The notes: generated from the sequence alone by a model not told the origin. DNA of 64,000 bases from Fictibacillus fluitans (GCF_030418125.1 NZ_JAUHTR010000007.1:186001-250000), one strand, 5' to 3'. Counted from the first letter of the stretch, positions 41,691 to 51,546 are shown. Numbers and translations are program-made.

Positions 41691-43991
41691 TTATCTCTTT
41701 TTGTTTTTCTTTTTCTTTTTCGTCACATTGCCTTTATAAAACGGCTTTTTCTTGCCTTTGGTTGAGCCGCCTTTGTCCCCGCGATCCGCTTCCGGACGGC
41801 GTGTTTTTCGTTTACGTTCTCCGCCTTCGATGACTTTTGGACGGTCTTTGCCCCGTTTGCGAGGTGTTCCCTTCATCCCGACGATTTCAAAATCAATGGC
41901 ACGCTCGTCGAGGTTCACATTGATGACGCGAACAGACAGTTCATCTCCGATTCGGAAGACATTCCCTGTGCGTTCACCGATCATGGCCATATGCTTCTCA
42001 TCATAGCGGTAGTAATCATCAGCCAGGTAACTTACATGCACAAGTCCTTCAATCGTATTCGGAAGTTCAACAAACAATCCGAAATTCGTTACAGAACTGA
42101 TTACGCCTTCGTACTCTTCCCCGATTTTGTCCTGCATGAATTCTGCTTTCTTCAGATCGTCCGTTTCACGCTCGGCATCCACCGCGCGGCGTTCTCTGTC
42201 AGACGCATGCTTGGCAATCTTCTCAAGCTGCCCCTTCCATCTTTCCACCGTGCTTGGATCGGTCTTTTTATTGATTAGATACGTTCGGATTAACCGGTGA
42301 ACAATCAAATCCGGGTAACGGCGGATCGGTGAGGTAAAATGTGTATAGAATTCAGTCGCCAGTCCATAGTGGCCCAGGCTTTCCGGATAGTATTTCGCCT
42401 GCTTCATGGATCGAAGCATGATTTTGCTGATGACCATTTCTTCCGGCTCGCCTTTAACTTCTTCAAGCAGCTTTTGAAGTGAACGCGGATGAATGTCTTC
42501 CACTCCGCCTTTCAGCACATAGCCGAACATGGCGATGAACTCGAGAAAACGGTGAAGCTTCTCTGCATCCGGGTCTTCATGAATCCGGTACATAAACGGA
42601 AGATCAGCTTTATGGAAGTGCTGGGCTACGGTTTCGTTGGCACACAGCATGAATTCCTCGATCAGGCGTTCTGCTACTGATCGTTCGCGAAGCACAACTT
42701 CCTGCGGCTCGCTGTTTTCGTTCACGATGACGCGTGCTTCACTGAAATCAAAGTCAATCGCACCGCGGTTAAAACGGCGCTTGCGCAATACTTCGGCCAG
42801 TTCGCCCATTCCATCAAAAAACGGAATAAGGGATTCATAGCGTTTTAAGACTTCGTCGTCCTCACGCTGAAGGATTTTCCTTACATTCGTGTACGTCATC
42901 CGTTCAACGGTTTTGATGACACTCGGGAAAATCTCATGCTTGATCACTTCGCCTTTTGGTGTGATTTCCATCTCGCATGATAGTGTCAGGCGGTCCACTT
43001 GCGGATTCAAGGAACAAATCCCGTTGGACAAACGGTGAGGAATCATTGGAATAACACGGTCCACGAGGTACACACTTGTTCCCCGTTCCAACGCTTCCAC
43101 ATCAATCGGTGAACCTTCCGTAACATAGTGGCTGACATCGGCGATATGAACACCGAGTTTATAGTTGCCGTTATCAAGCTTGATCACATTTACGGCATCA
43201 TCCAGGTCCTTTGCATCTTCTCCATCGATCGTTACGATCGTCTGGTCGCGCAAATCACGGCGGCCTTCGATATCTGCTGGATCAATGGTATCAGGCACAC
43301 TGTTGGCCTGCTCAATCACTTCTTCAGGAAATTCTCTTGGCAGCCCGTGCTTGAAAATGACGGAAAGGATATCCACGCCCGGATCGTTTTTATGGCCGAG
43401 GATGTGGATGACTTCTCCCTCTGCACTGTTCCGCCCTTCAGGATACTTGTTGATTTTCACAACCACTTTATGGCCTTCAATCGCACCGTTTACCCCTTCA
43501 GCCGGAATGAAAATATCATTTGGGATCCGCTTGTCATCAGCGACGACAAACCCAAAACTGCGGCTCTGCTGGAATGTTCCTACGGTTTCCGTTACACCGC
43601 GCTCCAGAATGCGGATAATGGTGCCTTCCGGATGGGAGCCTTTTGAATTGGTGTTAAGACGTACGAGCACCACGTCATTGTTCATGGCACTGCCCATCTC
43701 ACCCTGTGAAATGTATACGTCTTTTCCTTCTCCTGTTTCAGGGATGACGAAAGCAAACCCTTTTGCGTGGGCCTGTACCTTCCCTCTTACAAGATTCATT
43801 TTGTCGGGAAGACCGTACCGGTTCGTTCTTGTTCTGACCACAAGCCCTTCGTCTTCCATCTCGTTCAGCGTGCGAACCAGAATTTTAAAATCATCCGCTT
43901 CCTGAAGATCAAAAGCCTCTTCCAGCTCCTGAACAGTCAGTGGTTTATACGCTTCATCTTTCATGAATGAAAGCAGTTTCTGCTTATCCAC
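41691..43991 (-). CDS. rnr: ribonuclease R
   Basis: A 766-residue processive 3'-5' exoribonuclease, also linked to tmRNA-tagged mRNA decay. Domains: N-terminal winged helix (about 5-70), two cold-shock domains (about 75-230), the RNB catalytic domain (about 250-580) with [29 protein letters not shown] and four Asp ligands, S1 domain (about 625-710) and a Lys-rich tail ending [12 protein letters not shown] start with AAGGAGGAG. Stands between the esterase and smpB; the co-location with smpB/ssrA fits its role. Confidence 0.96.
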   Translation of the reverse strand: MDKQKLLSFMKDEAYKPLTVQELEEAFDLQEADDFKILVRTLNEMEDEGLVVRTRTNRYGLPDKMNLVRGKVQAHAKGFAFVIPETGEGKDVYISQGEMGSAMNNDVVLVRLNTNSKGSHPEGTIIRILERGVTETVGTFQQSRSFGFVVADDKRIPNDIFIPAEGVNGAIEGHKVVVKINKYPEGRNSAEGEVIHILGHKNDPGVDILSVIFKHGLPREFPEEVIEQANSVPDTIDPADIEGRRDLRDQTIVTIDGEDAKDLDDAVNVIKLDNGNYKLGVHIADVSHYVTEGSPIDVEALERGTSVYLVDRVIPMIPHRLSNGICSLNPQVDRLTLSCEMEITPKGEVIKHEIFPSVIKTVERMTYTNVRKILQREDDEVLKRYESLIPFFDGMGELAEVLRKRRFNRGAIDFDFSEARVIVNENSEPQEVVLRERSVAERLIEEFMLCANETVAQHFHKADLPFMYRIHEDPDAEKLHRFLEFIAMFGYVLKGGVEDIHPRSLQKLLEEVKGEPEEMVISKIMLRSMKQAKYYPESLGHYGLATEFYTHFTSPIRRYPDLIVHRLIRTYLINKKTDPSTVERWKGQLEKIAKHASDRERRAVDAERETDDLKKAEFMQDKIGEEYEGVISSVTNFGLFVELPNTIEGLVHVSYLADDYYRYDEKHMAMIGERTGNVFRIGDELSVRVINVNLDERAIDFEIVGMKGTPRKRGKDRPKVIEGGERKRKTRRPEADRGDKGGSTKGKKKPFYKGNVTKKKKKNKKR

Positions 43992-44036
43992 TACATCTCC
44001 TCCTTATGGGTAAAACTGAATAAAATCAGTTTCAGC

Positions 44037-44789
44037 TTACTCCACGGACCAGTCCAGCTTTTCAAGGAAGGTGTAGACATCCTCGTGCAGCTGTTCCTTT
44101 TCCTTGCCAAGCGTGATTACATGAGTGGATTCTTCGTACCATTTCAAATCCTTCAGGTCGCTTTCCACTTCATTGTAAATAATATTGGCAGAGTCCGTAT
44201 TAATCATCTCATCATGTCTAGCCTGTACAACAAACGTAGGTGCGTATACCATGTCAATGGAATTTCGCACATCACCCAGGAGCTTTTGCAGGCCATTCAA
44301 GGTATCCATAGGGGTTTTCTTAAACGCCTCCATCTCCTGATCAACTTGCTCCTCCGTCTTGTTTTCACGGCTTTTGTATTCCCGGGCGTATTCGAGCACA
44401 CCCTCGTAAATCGTTTCTTCACTCTTCACATGCATCGGTGCGCACATCGGAATGACACCCATCACCGGCTGCTCGGTCGCCAGTTTTAAGGAAAAAACAC
44501 CGCCCAGCGATAATCCGCAAACGGCAATTTCCGTATGTCCCTTCTCTTTTAAAAGGTTGAATCCGTCCATGACATCCTTCCACCAGTCATCCGGGCCTGT
44601 ATGTACGAGTTCTTCCGGCGGGACAGCGTGCCCTTTATACTGTGGCGCATGGCAGGTGTACCCCTTCTTCTGCAGAAAACGGCCCAGCATGCGAACGTCC
44701 GCAGAGCTGCCGGTAAAGCCATGTAATAATAATACCGCCCGTTTTCCTCCTTCAAACATAAATGGTTTTGGTGCTGTAATTTTCATCAC
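44037..44789 (-). CDS. est: carboxylesterase, Est30/YvaK-like
   Basis: A 250-residue alpha/beta hydrolase of the monoacylglycerol-lipase-like carboxylesterase group. Oxyanion motif [17 protein letters not shown] (about 20-36), nucleophile in [12 protein letters not shown] (Ser about 96), acid in [12 protein letters not shown] (about 196), His in [10 protein letters not shown] (about 226). Start GTG 44789 or the adjoining ATG 44786, behind GGGAGAG. Same place as yvaK between secG and rnr in B. subtilis. Confidence 0.92.
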   Translation of the reverse strand: MMKITAPKPFMFEGGKRAVLLLHGFTGSSADVRMLGRFLQKKGYTCHAPQYKGHAVPPEELVHTGPDDWWKDVMDGFNLLKEKGHTEIAVCGLSLGGVFSLKLATEQPVMGVIPMCAPMHVKSEETIYEGVLEYAREYKSRENKTEEQVDQEMEAFKKTPMDTLNGLQKLLGDVRNSIDMVYAPTFVVQARHDEMINTDSANIIYNEVESDLKDLKWYEESTHVITLGKEKEQLHEDVYTFLEKLDWSVE

Positions 44790-44804
44790 GATGCTTACTC
44801 TCCC

Positions 44805-45500
44805 TTACTTCGTTGGTTCCATTAAAAATTGAAAAACTTCTTCAATCAGCTCTTCCAGATCCACATCATGGCATATCATGTGCTTTGATTGTTTTAAATA
44901 ACAAAGCTTCTTTTGTTCCGATGGTATGGTTTTATAAATATATTCGGCGTTTTTACGCGGCACCAGCCCGTCGCACTCCCCCTGGATGATCAGCGTAGGG
45001 ACATCAATTTCAGAAAACGAGGGCTTGAGCGTTTTGACGAGCTTACGGAATTCGAACGTGGCGGAAAGCGGAGTATCCATAAACTTTTTCCGGTATCTCA
45101 GGTACAATTCATCGTCCTTCAGCATTCCCCGCACGCCTTTTACGATCATGTCCTTGATGTCTTTCACCATTTGTGCCGGGTTCATATAATAAGCGCTCGC
45201 ACTGAGCAGAATAAGCTTGTCGCATCCGTACTTGGAGGCAAGATAACCGCCGATCATTCCGCCCATGGAGAAACCGAGAATATAAATCGTGTCACTCTTT
45301 TTCCGCAATTCCAGAAAGGCGCGCTCTGCTTCATCGATCCAAAGCTTGTGTGTGATCCCCTTCAGCATCAATTGTTCTCCATGCCCCGGATAGGTTGGCA
45401 CCGAAATCTGCCAATCGGTATGTTCTTCTAGATAGCGGGTAACCGGCTCCACTTCATAGGGACTGCCGGTAAAGCCATGAAGACAAAGACAGCCAATCAT
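44805..45500 (-). CDS. alpha/beta hydrolase, carboxylesterase-like
   Basis: A 231-residue paralogue of the next gene: CLCLHGFTGSPYEVEPVTRYL (about 4-24), ILGFSMGGMIGGYLA (Ser about 78), acid in GECDGLVPRKNAEYI (about 180), His in KQSKHMICHD (about 208). ATG 45500 has AAAGGTGATAAT before it. It lies 15 bases before the Est30-like gene, so the two are probably co-transcribed. Substrate unknown. Confidence 0.85.
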   Translation of the reverse strand: MIGCLCLHGFTGSPYEVEPVTRYLEEHTDWQISVPTYPGHGEQLMLKGITHKLWIDEAERAFLELRKKSDTIYILGFSMGGMIGGYLASKYGCDKLILLSASAYYMNPAQMVKDIKDMIVKGVRGMLKDDELYLRYRKKFMDTPLSATFEFRKLVKTLKPSFSEIDVPTLIIQGECDGLVPRKNAEYIYKTIPSEQKKLCYLKQSKHMICHDVDLEELIEEVFQFLMEPTK

Positions 45501-45594
45501 ATTATCACCTTTTTTATCATTAGTTACCCTATAATGTCCGTAAAAAATCATACCATATCCCTATTGGAAAAAGCTTTCAAACTGCCGGGTGAAA

Positions 45595-45630
45595 AAATAA
45601 AAACAGCAAGTGAAAAATTCACCTGCTGTT
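45595..45630 (-). terminator. secG terminator
   Basis: ACAGCAGGTGAA/TTCACTTGCTGT stem followed by TTTTATTTTTT on the minus strand. Confidence 0.85.
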
Positions 45631-45639
45631 GGGGTATCA

Positions 45640-45870
45640 TTAAATGAAATAAGCTACCGCAATCGCCAACAAGAAGAACAATGTGGCGAGAATAATCGTC
45701 ATCCTGCTCAGGACGGCATCCATTCCACGGGCTTTTTGTTTACCAAATAACTGCTCGGCTCCACCAGTAATCGCTCCTGATAATCCTGCCGAACGGCCAG
45801 ATTGAAGAACAACGACTACAATAAGAGCGATCGAAACAATTACCAATAAAACTGTTGCTGCTGTTTGCAT
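45640..45870 (-). CDS. secG: preprotein translocase subunit SecG
   Basis: A 76-residue membrane protein that helps SecYEG-mediated export. Two hydrophobic segments (about 4-22 and 54-75) flank the loop [38 protein letters not shown] with the family GAEQLFG motif. GGAGGTGTG precedes the ATG. Confidence 0.96.
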   Translation of the reverse strand: MQTAATVLLVIVSIALIVVVVLQSGRSAGLSGAITGGAEQLFGKQKARGMDAVLSRMTIILATLFFLLAIAVAYFI

Positions 45871-45994
45871 TTGTCACACCTCCACGAACAACGTTACACT
45901 ATACTTAATGTATCATACGGGCATTCTTTCGGCAATGTATTCCAAATATTTTATCAAGCCGGAAAGACGACTTTTGGGAAGGAGGCACTGACCC

Positions 45995-46642
45995 TTGTTT
46001 GAACTGAAAGATATCATCTATAAAGATATTCTGAAGATCGATCACTTACATATCGAAGACAATAAAGTGAGCATTTTGACCGGAGAAAGCGGAAGCGGAA
46101 AAACGACGGTGCTGAAGCTGCTCAATCACCTGATCAGTCCGGATGAAGGTACGGTGCTTTACAAGGGAAAGGACATCGCCGCACTCGATCCCGTTCAGCA
46201 CCGAAGAAACGTCGTTATGCTTCAGCAGATGCATGCCATTTTTCCAGGGACCGTCAAAGATAATCTGACTGCCGGCCTGAGGTTTGCCGATCAAGCAGTT
46301 CCTGATGATCAGTTGCTTGAAGAAGCTCTGCAGCATGTGCATTTAAGAAAATCGCTGGACACAGAGGCAGATGGGTTATCGGGCGGGGAGCAGCAGCGGC
46401 TTGCGCTGGCACGTGTTCTTTTACTGGATGCAGAGGTTTTTCTGCTGGACGAGCCGTCATCCGCCCTTGATGAAGAAACAGCCGATGAGGTCATTGCAGG
46501 CTTCCTGAAAAAGGTCAAACAAAAGAACAGAACCGTTGTGATGGTCACCCACTCCAAGCAAATTGCCGAACGTTACGCTGATGTGCCTGTTCACCTGGAA
46601 GAATACAATCAGAAGAGTAAGGATGCTGCACATGAACGATAA
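45995..46642 (+). CDS. ABC exporter ATPase, FetA/YbbL-like
   Basis: A 215-residue ATPase: Walker A LTGESGSGKTTVLKLL (about 29-44), Q-loop VVMLQQMHAIFPGTVKDNL, signature LSGGEQQRLALARVLLL (about 129-145), Walker B AEVFLLDEPSSALDEET and H-loop VTHS. TTG start with GGAAGGAGG. It overlaps the permease gene by 11 bases. E. coli FetAB exports iron; the same role here is by homology. Confidence 0.88.
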   Translation: MFELKDIIYKDILKIDHLHIEDNKVSILTGESGSGKTTVLKLLNHLISPDEGTVLYKGKDIAALDPVQHRRNVVMLQQMHAIFPGTVKDNLTAGLRFADQAVPDDQLLEEALQHVHLRKSLDTEADGLSGGEQQRLALARVLLLDAEVFLLDEPSSALDEETADEVIAGFLKKVKQKNRTVVMVTHSKQIAERYADVPVHLEEYNQKSKDAAHER

Positions 46643-47411
46643 GATCATTGATATCTCACTGTGGCAGCTGCTGTCTGCCTACCTCTTTATCGTTGTGTTA
46701 ACCGTTATTGTGAAGTGGAGAGGAATTGCGAGAGAGAAAGAAATCATCATCGGAACACTGAGGATGACCATTCAGCTCGTGCTCGCAGGATATATCCTTA
46801 CCTATGTATTCAAGCACCCGCATCCGCTTCTGACTCTTTTCATTTTCGCTCTTATGGAAATCTTTGCGATTTATAACGTTTTTAAGCGGATCAAATACGA
46901 ATTATCTTCTTCATTAAAAAAAGTCATCGCTTTTTCGATGACAGTTGGTACTGTGGTCAGCCTTTTATTTTTCAACTATGTGGTCATCCGGTTTTCTCCG
47001 TGGTTTGAGCCGCGGTATGTAATCCCGATTGCCGGCATGGTCATCGGTAATGCCATGACAGGAATCACGCTCGGTGTAAACCATCTTGTTGAGGGGATGG
47101 AAAAGCAAAAACGCATGGTGGAAGCAGCCCTTATGCTCGGAGCAACCCCGAAAACCGCTTCCAAAGAACTGGTTGACCGTGCGTTTGATTCCGCCATTCT
47201 CCCCACCATTAACTCAATGGTCGGCATGGGCATCGTCTTTCTGCCAGGCATGATGACCGGCCAGATCCTGTCCGGTATCGCACCGCTCACCGCTATTGAA
47301 TATCAGATTGCCATCATGCTGGGGATTGCAGGGTCGGTCTCGTTCAGCGTCATCCTTTTTGTTCAATATGGGTACCGGACGTTTTTTAATGAGCGGTCTC
47401 AATTAAAGTAA
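46632..47411 (+). CDS. ABC exporter permease, FetB/YbbM-like
   Basis: A 259-residue permease with about six to seven helices of the UPF0014/FetB family: LRMTIQLVLAGYIL (about 43-56), IAGMVIGNAMTGITLG (about 137-152), ALMLGATPKTASKELVDRAFDSAILPTINSMVGMGIVFLPGMMTGQILSG (about 172-221). ATG 46632 follows AAGGATG and overlaps the ATPase stop. Its 3' end overlaps the last cobalamin gene, on the other strand, by 9 bases. Confidence 0.9.
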   Translation: MNDKIIDISLWQLLSAYLFIVVLTVIVKWRGIAREKEIIIGTLRMTIQLVLAGYILTYVFKHPHPLLTLFIFALMEIFAIYNVFKRIKYELSSSLKKVIAFSMTVGTVVSLLFFNYVVIRFSPWFEPRYVIPIAGMVIGNAMTGITLGVNHLVEGMEKQKRMVEAALMLGATPKTASKELVDRAFDSAILPTINSMVGMGIVFLPGMMTGQILSGIAPLTAIEYQIAIMLGIAGSVSFSVILFVQYGYRTFFNERSQLK

Positions 47412-48119
47412 AGAATCCAGTTCATGAAACAGCATTCCGCACAGATTTGTTATTGCGGATTGCTGTTTTTTATCATAACTGATCAGCACGCATGTGGAAG
47501 GCCCTGCAGATTTGTCCATTGGCAGAGTGCTTCTGAACTTTTCTGATGAGCCACACAGCACTTCAAGCTCGTGGCGGATGCCTTTGGAGCCGACAGGCAG
47601 CATTTCATAAATGCCTTCTGTTTTCAGCAACTGACTGAAGAGGGACAATGAAATCACTTCTTCCGGACTGGCCATCACTTCATCCCCGACAAGCGGAACA
47701 CCTATAACGGCAAACTCTGCATCCGCAGGGGTAATTCCCATCTTCAATTCCTCTCGTGCTCCTCTGCCAATCATCGTAAATGAAGACGCAGACTGGATCA
47801 TGTTCATATTGCTCTCGGTACTGCCCGTAATTTCGATCGTGTCGAGGCCGAGCTCGGCGAACGTTTTTTGAGCCCCGGTCACAAGGTTGCCCCATGCCTC
47901 TTCACCGTTAAAAGAGTGGATAATGAACGAAACAGGGACTGCCCCGGCAGCCAGCACTTCCAAAGCACAAACCCTGGCGCCATACTGGGCAACCACTTCA
48001 TAAGGAACATTCACTTCATCCATCGGAAGGCTTCCGATCCCACCTGAGTTGTCTGCGGCAATTACAACCACCTGCCCACAGCCAAAATCCTGCACGGTAA
48101 TATCACGTTTTCTTTTCAT
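47403..48119 (-). CDS. cblS: alpha-ribazole kinase-like protein (CblS type)
   Basis: A 238-residue protein with an AIR-synthase-like N-terminal half (DFGCGQVVVIAADNSGGIGSLPMDEVNVPYEVVAQYGARVCALEVLAAGA) and an EITGSTESNMN segment. This pattern and its place behind an ECF-type S component match CblS, which phosphorylates alpha-ribazole to alpha-ribazole phosphate in Geobacillus and Listeria. With CobS it would bypass CobT, which is absent from the window. Start ATG 48119 overlaps the transporter gene by 17 bases. Last gene of the operon. Identification from memory of the family. Confidence 0.75.
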   Translation of the reverse strand: MKRKRDITVQDFGCGQVVVIAADNSGGIGSLPMDEVNVPYEVVAQYGARVCALEVLAAGAVPVSFIIHSFNGEEAWGNLVTGAQKTFAELGLDTIEITGSTESNMNMIQSASSFTMIGRGAREELKMGITPADAEFAVIGVPLVGDEVMASPEEVISLSLFSQLLKTEGIYEMLPVGSKGIRHELEVLCGSSEKFRSTLPMDKSAGPSTCVLISYDKKQQSAITNLCGMLFHELDSLL

Positions 48120-48606
48120 GGTCGATCCTCATGGCAGACTGAAGGAAAGCAGGCTTTATCCGTGGAATGATGATAAGAGCGGTCAAACCATTAAGAACGG
48201 CGGCTGCCAGCAGGCTTGGAATAAGCCCGATAACAACCGCTTTTCCCAGCACCGGCCAGAAACAAAGCGGTGCCAGGATGCCGTTTCCTATGACAAACAT
48301 CAATGTGGCAGCCCTTTTCGCATTTCTCCTGTACAAGACGCCATAAAAAAACGCCAGAAGTCCCATCTGCACCGCTACCATTACATGGAGCGGTCCCAGA
48401 GGAAAACCGGCAAGCCCTGCTGAAAGCAAATGACCGAAACACGCCACAGCAACCCCTGACCATGGAGACATTAACGCCGCCGCAGCCAGGGCAGGCATGG
48501 AATCAAAAGCCACACTGCCTGCGGGCGAAGGAATTTTGATAAATGAACCGGCTGCTGCCAGAGAGACAAACGCCGTAAACAGTGCTAATTGCTTATTCCG
48601 TGTCAT
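48103..48606 (-). CDS. cblT: ECF transporter S component, alpha-ribazole (CblT type)
   Basis: A 167-residue membrane protein with about five to six helices and the S-component features of ECF vitamin importers: FIKIPSPAGSVAFDSMPALAAAALMSPWSGVAVACFGHLLSAGLAGFPLGPLH (about 23-75). Placed before CblS it fits CblT, the alpha-ribazole carrier. It needs the general ECF module, not in the window. ATG 48606 lies inside the end of pduO (14-base overlap), so translation is coupled. Confidence 0.75.
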   Translation of the reverse strand: MTRNKQLALFTAFVSLAAAGSFIKIPSPAGSVAFDSMPALAAAALMSPWSGVAVACFGHLLSAGLAGFPLGPLHVMVAVQMGLLAFFYGVLYRRNAKRAATLMFVIGNGILAPLCFWPVLGKAVVIGLIPSLLAAAVLNGLTALIIIPRIKPAFLQSAMRIDHEKKT

Positions 48607-49180
48607 TTTCTTTTCGCTTGCCTCCACGGAAGACGATTGCGCTTCGTTCGTATTCCACGTCCTTTACGCCTTCTCGGTAGTTAATCACCCGGGCAATGGC
48701 AAAAAAGTAATCGGACAGGCGGTTCACATATTTTAGTACGACCGGATTGATTTCAGCTTCCTGCTTCAATGCCACGATTTCGCGCTCTCCCCTTCTTGCT
48801 ACCGTACGGCAGACATGAATGGCCGCTGAAGCCTCTGAACCTCCAGGGAGAATAAAGCGTTCGAGCTCTGGAGCTTCTTTAATATATTCATCAATGCTTT
48901 CTTCCAAAAAGGTAATCATGTCGGCGTTCGCTTTGAATGGATAGTCCTTTTTTACAGCAGACAGATCTCCGCCACAGTCAAACAGCTCATGCTGGATCTT
49001 CACCAGTTCGTTCCGGATATCCTCAAACCTGGCATCCTGGAGCTTTGTCACTGCCACCCCGACGAAGCTGTTCAGCTCATCCAGTGTGCCATAGGCATTC
49101 ACACGGATATGGTTTTTATCCAGCCGTCCTCCGATCACGCTCGTTTTCCCTTCATCACCTGTACGTGTGTAAAGCTTCAT
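48593..49180 (-). CDS. pduO: cob(I)alamin adenosyltransferase, PduO type
   Basis: Transfers adenosyl from ATP to Co(I) corrinoids. 195 residues: N-terminal KLYTRTGDEGKTSVIGGRLDKNH ATP site (about 2-24), AYGTLDELNSFVG, FDCGGDL, and FILPGGSEASAAIHVCRTVARRGEREIV with the conserved Arg/Glu (about 120-147). ATG 49180 is 9 bases after AAAGGAG; a start three codons earlier would be inside that site. Prepares corrinoids for the CobU/CobS steps. Confidence 0.93.
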   Translation of the reverse strand: MKLYTRTGDEGKTSVIGGRLDKNHIRVNAYGTLDELNSFVGVAVTKLQDARFEDIRNELVKIQHELFDCGGDLSAVKKDYPFKANADMITFLEESIDEYIKEAPELERFILPGGSEASAAIHVCRTVARRGEREIVALKQEAEINPVVLKYVNRLSDYFFAIARVINYREGVKDVEYERSAIVFRGGKRKENDTE

Positions 49181-49195
49181 ACCGATCATCTCCTT

Positions 49196-49624
49196 TTATT
49201 TTATCGTCTGTTCCAGACCATACCAGACGATGTTCACTCTTTCGGCCGCCATGGCTGTATCCTGGAAAAACCATCCGGAAACATCCCGCCACCTTCTGTT
49301 TTCTTCTTCCATCGGCACAATGCCTTTTCCGATGTCTGTTCCAATCAGGACGAGCCGGCGTCCGCGCACATCCGATTCCCACTCCAGCCAGGACTGCAGC
49401 TTTTTCTGAAGCACTTCTCTTGTACCCTTTTTATTCTCCTGTACAACCTTCTTCACCAGCTGCTCCATTCCTTCAAGGACGACCAGGGAAGTTTCGAACT
49501 GATCGGTTTCGGGACATTCGGCTTCATACAGATTAAACCAGCCCTCCATGTTCCTGGAGGCTGAATAGGTCTTCATTACCCACTTGGCTTTACCATGGAA
49601 GGCGCCTCCTGTAACAAAGTGCAT
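49196..49624 (-). CDS. CobU-like protein with degenerate P-loop
   Basis: A 142-residue protein resembling the CobU family but short. N-terminus HFVTGGAFHGKAKWV aligns with the CobU P-loop GGxRSGKS but has lost the Ser. The HR-EDR motif around the GMP-binding His is missing. The C-terminal part GTDIGKGIVPMEEENRRWRDVSGWFFQDTAMAAE aligns well with CobU (NEVGxGIVP...RxFRD). The start overlaps cobC by 49 bases after GGGAGG. A regulatory or reduced catalytic partner of the canonical CobU is possible. Confidence 0.7.
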   Translation of the reverse strand: MHFVTGGAFHGKAKWVMKTYSASRNMEGWFNLYEAECPETDQFETSLVVLEGMEQLVKKVVQENKKGTREVLQKKLQSWLEWESDVRGRRLVLIGTDIGKGIVPMEEENRRWRDVSGWFFQDTAMAAERVNIVWYGLEQTIK

Positions 49625-50205
49625 TTTCCATCAAACCTCCCTGTGTTTTCGTTCCAGTCCAGTGCGTACCCCTTGCCGTGGGGAATATGCCATTCCCACA
49701 TTTCCTTTGGTTCAGAAGCAAACACCGATAAATAGAAGCGGATCGGACCGCCATGAGTAACCACTGTCACATGGCCGTTTTGCTCCGCCATTGGCCATAT
49801 CTCCTCTTGCCAGGCAGTAAGCAGGCGTTTTTCAAATTCATGAAAATGCTCGCCCCCTGGAGGACAGGTTCCGGATGGATCATCAATCCACGCCCGGTAA
49901 TGAAGGTCATGACACAGCTCTGCGTACGTTTTATTTTCCCATTCACCAAAATGCAGCTCCCGGAGTGCCGGGCTCGCGATTATACGCTGACCAGGAAAAA
50001 GAATTTCAGCAGTCTCCACGCATCTATTCCTGTCACTGGACAGGATCGCTTCCGAAGGCAAAAAGCCCGCCTTCTCATGCAGTTCCCGCAGTTCATTCCT
50101 CCCCTCCTCACAAAGAAGAGGATCACTGAATCCGATGTATTTCTTTTGCTGATTCTCCAGCGTCAGCCCGTGACGAAGGAGAGTAACAGCCACCCTCCGA
50201 GCCAT
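49576..50205 (-). CDS. cobC: histidine phosphatase, alpha-ribazole phosphatase-like
   Basis: A 209-residue phosphoglycerate-mutase-like phosphatase: catalytic VTLLRHGLTLENQQKKYIGFSDPLLCEEGRNEL (about 7-39; phospho-His in RHG), SDRNRCVETAEILF, LRELHFGEWENKTYAEL with the acid, and VTHGGPIRFYL with second His. Removes phosphate from alpha-ribazole-5-phosphate or cobalamin phosphate. ATG 50205 is the likely start, inside the end of cobS (43-base overlap). Longer readings upstream lose the family pattern. Confidence 0.88.
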   Translation of the reverse strand: MARRVAVTLLRHGLTLENQQKKYIGFSDPLLCEEGRNELRELHEKAGFLPSEAILSSDRNRCVETAEILFPGQRIIASPALRELHFGEWENKTYAELCHDLHYRAWIDDPSGTCPPGGEHFHEFEKRLLTAWQEEIWPMAEQNGHVTVVTHGGPIRFYLSVFASEPKEMWEWHIPHGKGYALDWNENTGRFDGKCTLLQEAPSMVKPSG

Positions 50206-50984
50206 AATACGGTTTCCATCCCTTCTGAACTTGCACCGAGAGTGTCGCCTGTGATACCGCCAAACTCTACGGTCGCAAAACGTTTGCTTACGACAAAAAA
50301 CAGTGCGCCCAAAATCGTTAATCCTGCAACTAAAAAAAGCATGCCTGCAAGCCATGAACCGATTCCCACAATCAAAAAATATAACCCATAAATCCCAAAG
50401 CTCACTTTTGAAACATTCTGCTTCATGGCAAATGCCATCCCTTCTTCCTTTGCCAGGGGAGCAGAAACCAGCAGGCAGCCCATGCCGGTTCGGGCCAGAA
50501 AAGGAATGAGCAGAAACAGCATCCAACTCTCCTCCGGGGCCATTTTCAGGCTTTCGTAGATTAATAGAAAGCGCCAGCTCAGAAGGAACAGAACAGATAA
50601 CACACCAAACGCCCCGGTTCTGGGATCCTTCATGATTTCCAGCCTTTTTTCTTTATTGCCGTATGAAAAATAGGCATCACTGCAGTCCATCCATCCGTCG
50701 AGATGCAGCCCGCCGGTTAAGGCGACTGAGAAACTGAACAGATAGAAGCTGACCATCAGAGGCGGAATAAACGATTGCTGAATCAGAAAGTATGCCTGAA
50801 CGGCGGTTAATCCGCCGAGCAGAAGCCCAACGGCCGGATACCAGTACACGCTCCATTTTCTGGTTTCCTTTGTCCAGGGAAAGGCGGTCCGAATGGGAAA
50901 GGCCGTCAAAAACTGCAAAGCCAGCCCAAGACCGTACCATGGGCTAAACCGTACAGGCTGTGCATTGGTTTCCATCCGCATCAT
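50163..50984 (-). CDS. cobS: adenosylcobinamide-GDP ribazoletransferase
   Basis: Joins adenosylcobinamide-GDP with alpha-ribazole (phosphate) to give cobalamin (phosphate) at the membrane. 273 residues with about seven helices; marks: LGLALQFLTAFPIR (about 18-31), ALTGGLHLDGWMDCSDAYFS (about 88-107, Asp-rich metal site), RLEIMKDPRTGAFGVLS, and FGGITGDTLGASSE (about 240-253). Overlaps cobU by 41 bases if the first ATG is used; a slightly later ATG is possible. Confidence 0.94.
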   Translation of the reverse strand: MMRMETNAQPVRFSPWYGLGLALQFLTAFPIRTAFPWTKETRKWSVYWYPAVGLLLGGLTAVQAYFLIQQSFIPPLMVSFYLFSFSVALTGGLHLDGWMDCSDAYFSYGNKEKRLEIMKDPRTGAFGVLSVLFLLSWRFLLIYESLKMAPEESWMLFLLIPFLARTGMGCLLVSAPLAKEEGMAFAMKQNVSKVSFGIYGLYFLIVGIGSWLAGMLFLVAGLTILGALFFVVSKRFATVEFGGITGDTLGASSEGMETVLWLGGWLLLSFVTG

Positions 50985-51546
50985 ATCCTTTTCGTAAAAT
51001 CGGCATGCCCAGCTCCACCTGATACACCCAGTGGGCTTGCCTCACGATGTGCTGATGCAGGTGGCCCATCATCTGCATAAAGTAAAACGTTCCGCTGTCA
51101 TTGGCAGGGAACCCTTGAAACACTTCATTGGAAACAATAATCAGAACTCTGCACTGGTTCTCCAGCTTCTTGATCCCGTTCATGATTTTTTGAAAAACTA
51201 CTTTCCGGAATCCAGCCTCTTCCCACTGGCTACTGTTGTCACGCCACCCGGCGAACAGCTCGTTGCTGACCAGGTTGGTTAAACAGTCCAGGAGGACCAC
51301 ATCCTCTTTTTCAAAAGCGGCGCACAGGTCATGAAGGTTTCTGGGCTGTTCCCACGTTTTCCATGAGTACCCGCTTTTCTCGCGGTCCTCCCGGTGCCGG
51401 CTGATGCGTTCAGCCATCTCTGCTTCACCCTGATCGCATGTGGCGACATAATGAAGGTGATTCCCTTGGCGGCAGTGATAAACTGCTGACATTTCAGCAA
51501 ACGAGCTCTTGCCGCTTCTCACGCCTCCGGTTATAAAAATCAGCAT
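50944..51546 (-). CDS. cobU: adenosylcobinamide kinase / guanylyltransferase
   Basis: A 200-residue canonical CobU: P-loop FITGGVRSGKSSFAE (about 4-18), guanylyl His in RISRHREDREKSG (about 49), LLDCLTNLVSNELF (about 85-98) and IIVSNEVFQGFPANDSGTFYFMQMMGHLHQ. Phosphorylates adenosylcobinamide and adds GMP. ATG 51546 follows GGATG and overlaps the decarboxylase gene by a few bases. Contrast with the degenerate second copy at 49196. Confidence 0.92.
   Translation of the reverse strand: MLIFITGGVRSGKSSFAEMSAVYHCRQGNHLHYVATCDQGEAEMAERISRHREDREKSGYSWKTWEQPRNLHDLCAAFEKEDVVLLDCLTNLVSNELFAGWRDNSSQWEEAGFRKVVFQKIMNGIKKLENQCRVLIIVSNEVFQGFPANDSGTFYFMQMMGHLHQHIVRQAHWVYQVELGMPILRKGYDADGNQCTACTV

Noticed and set aside
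50206-50526. N-terminal extension of cobC
   Set aside because: The extension is in the cobS region, reads as low-quality Cys/Arg-rich protein and lacks homology; the family pattern begins just after ATG 50205.
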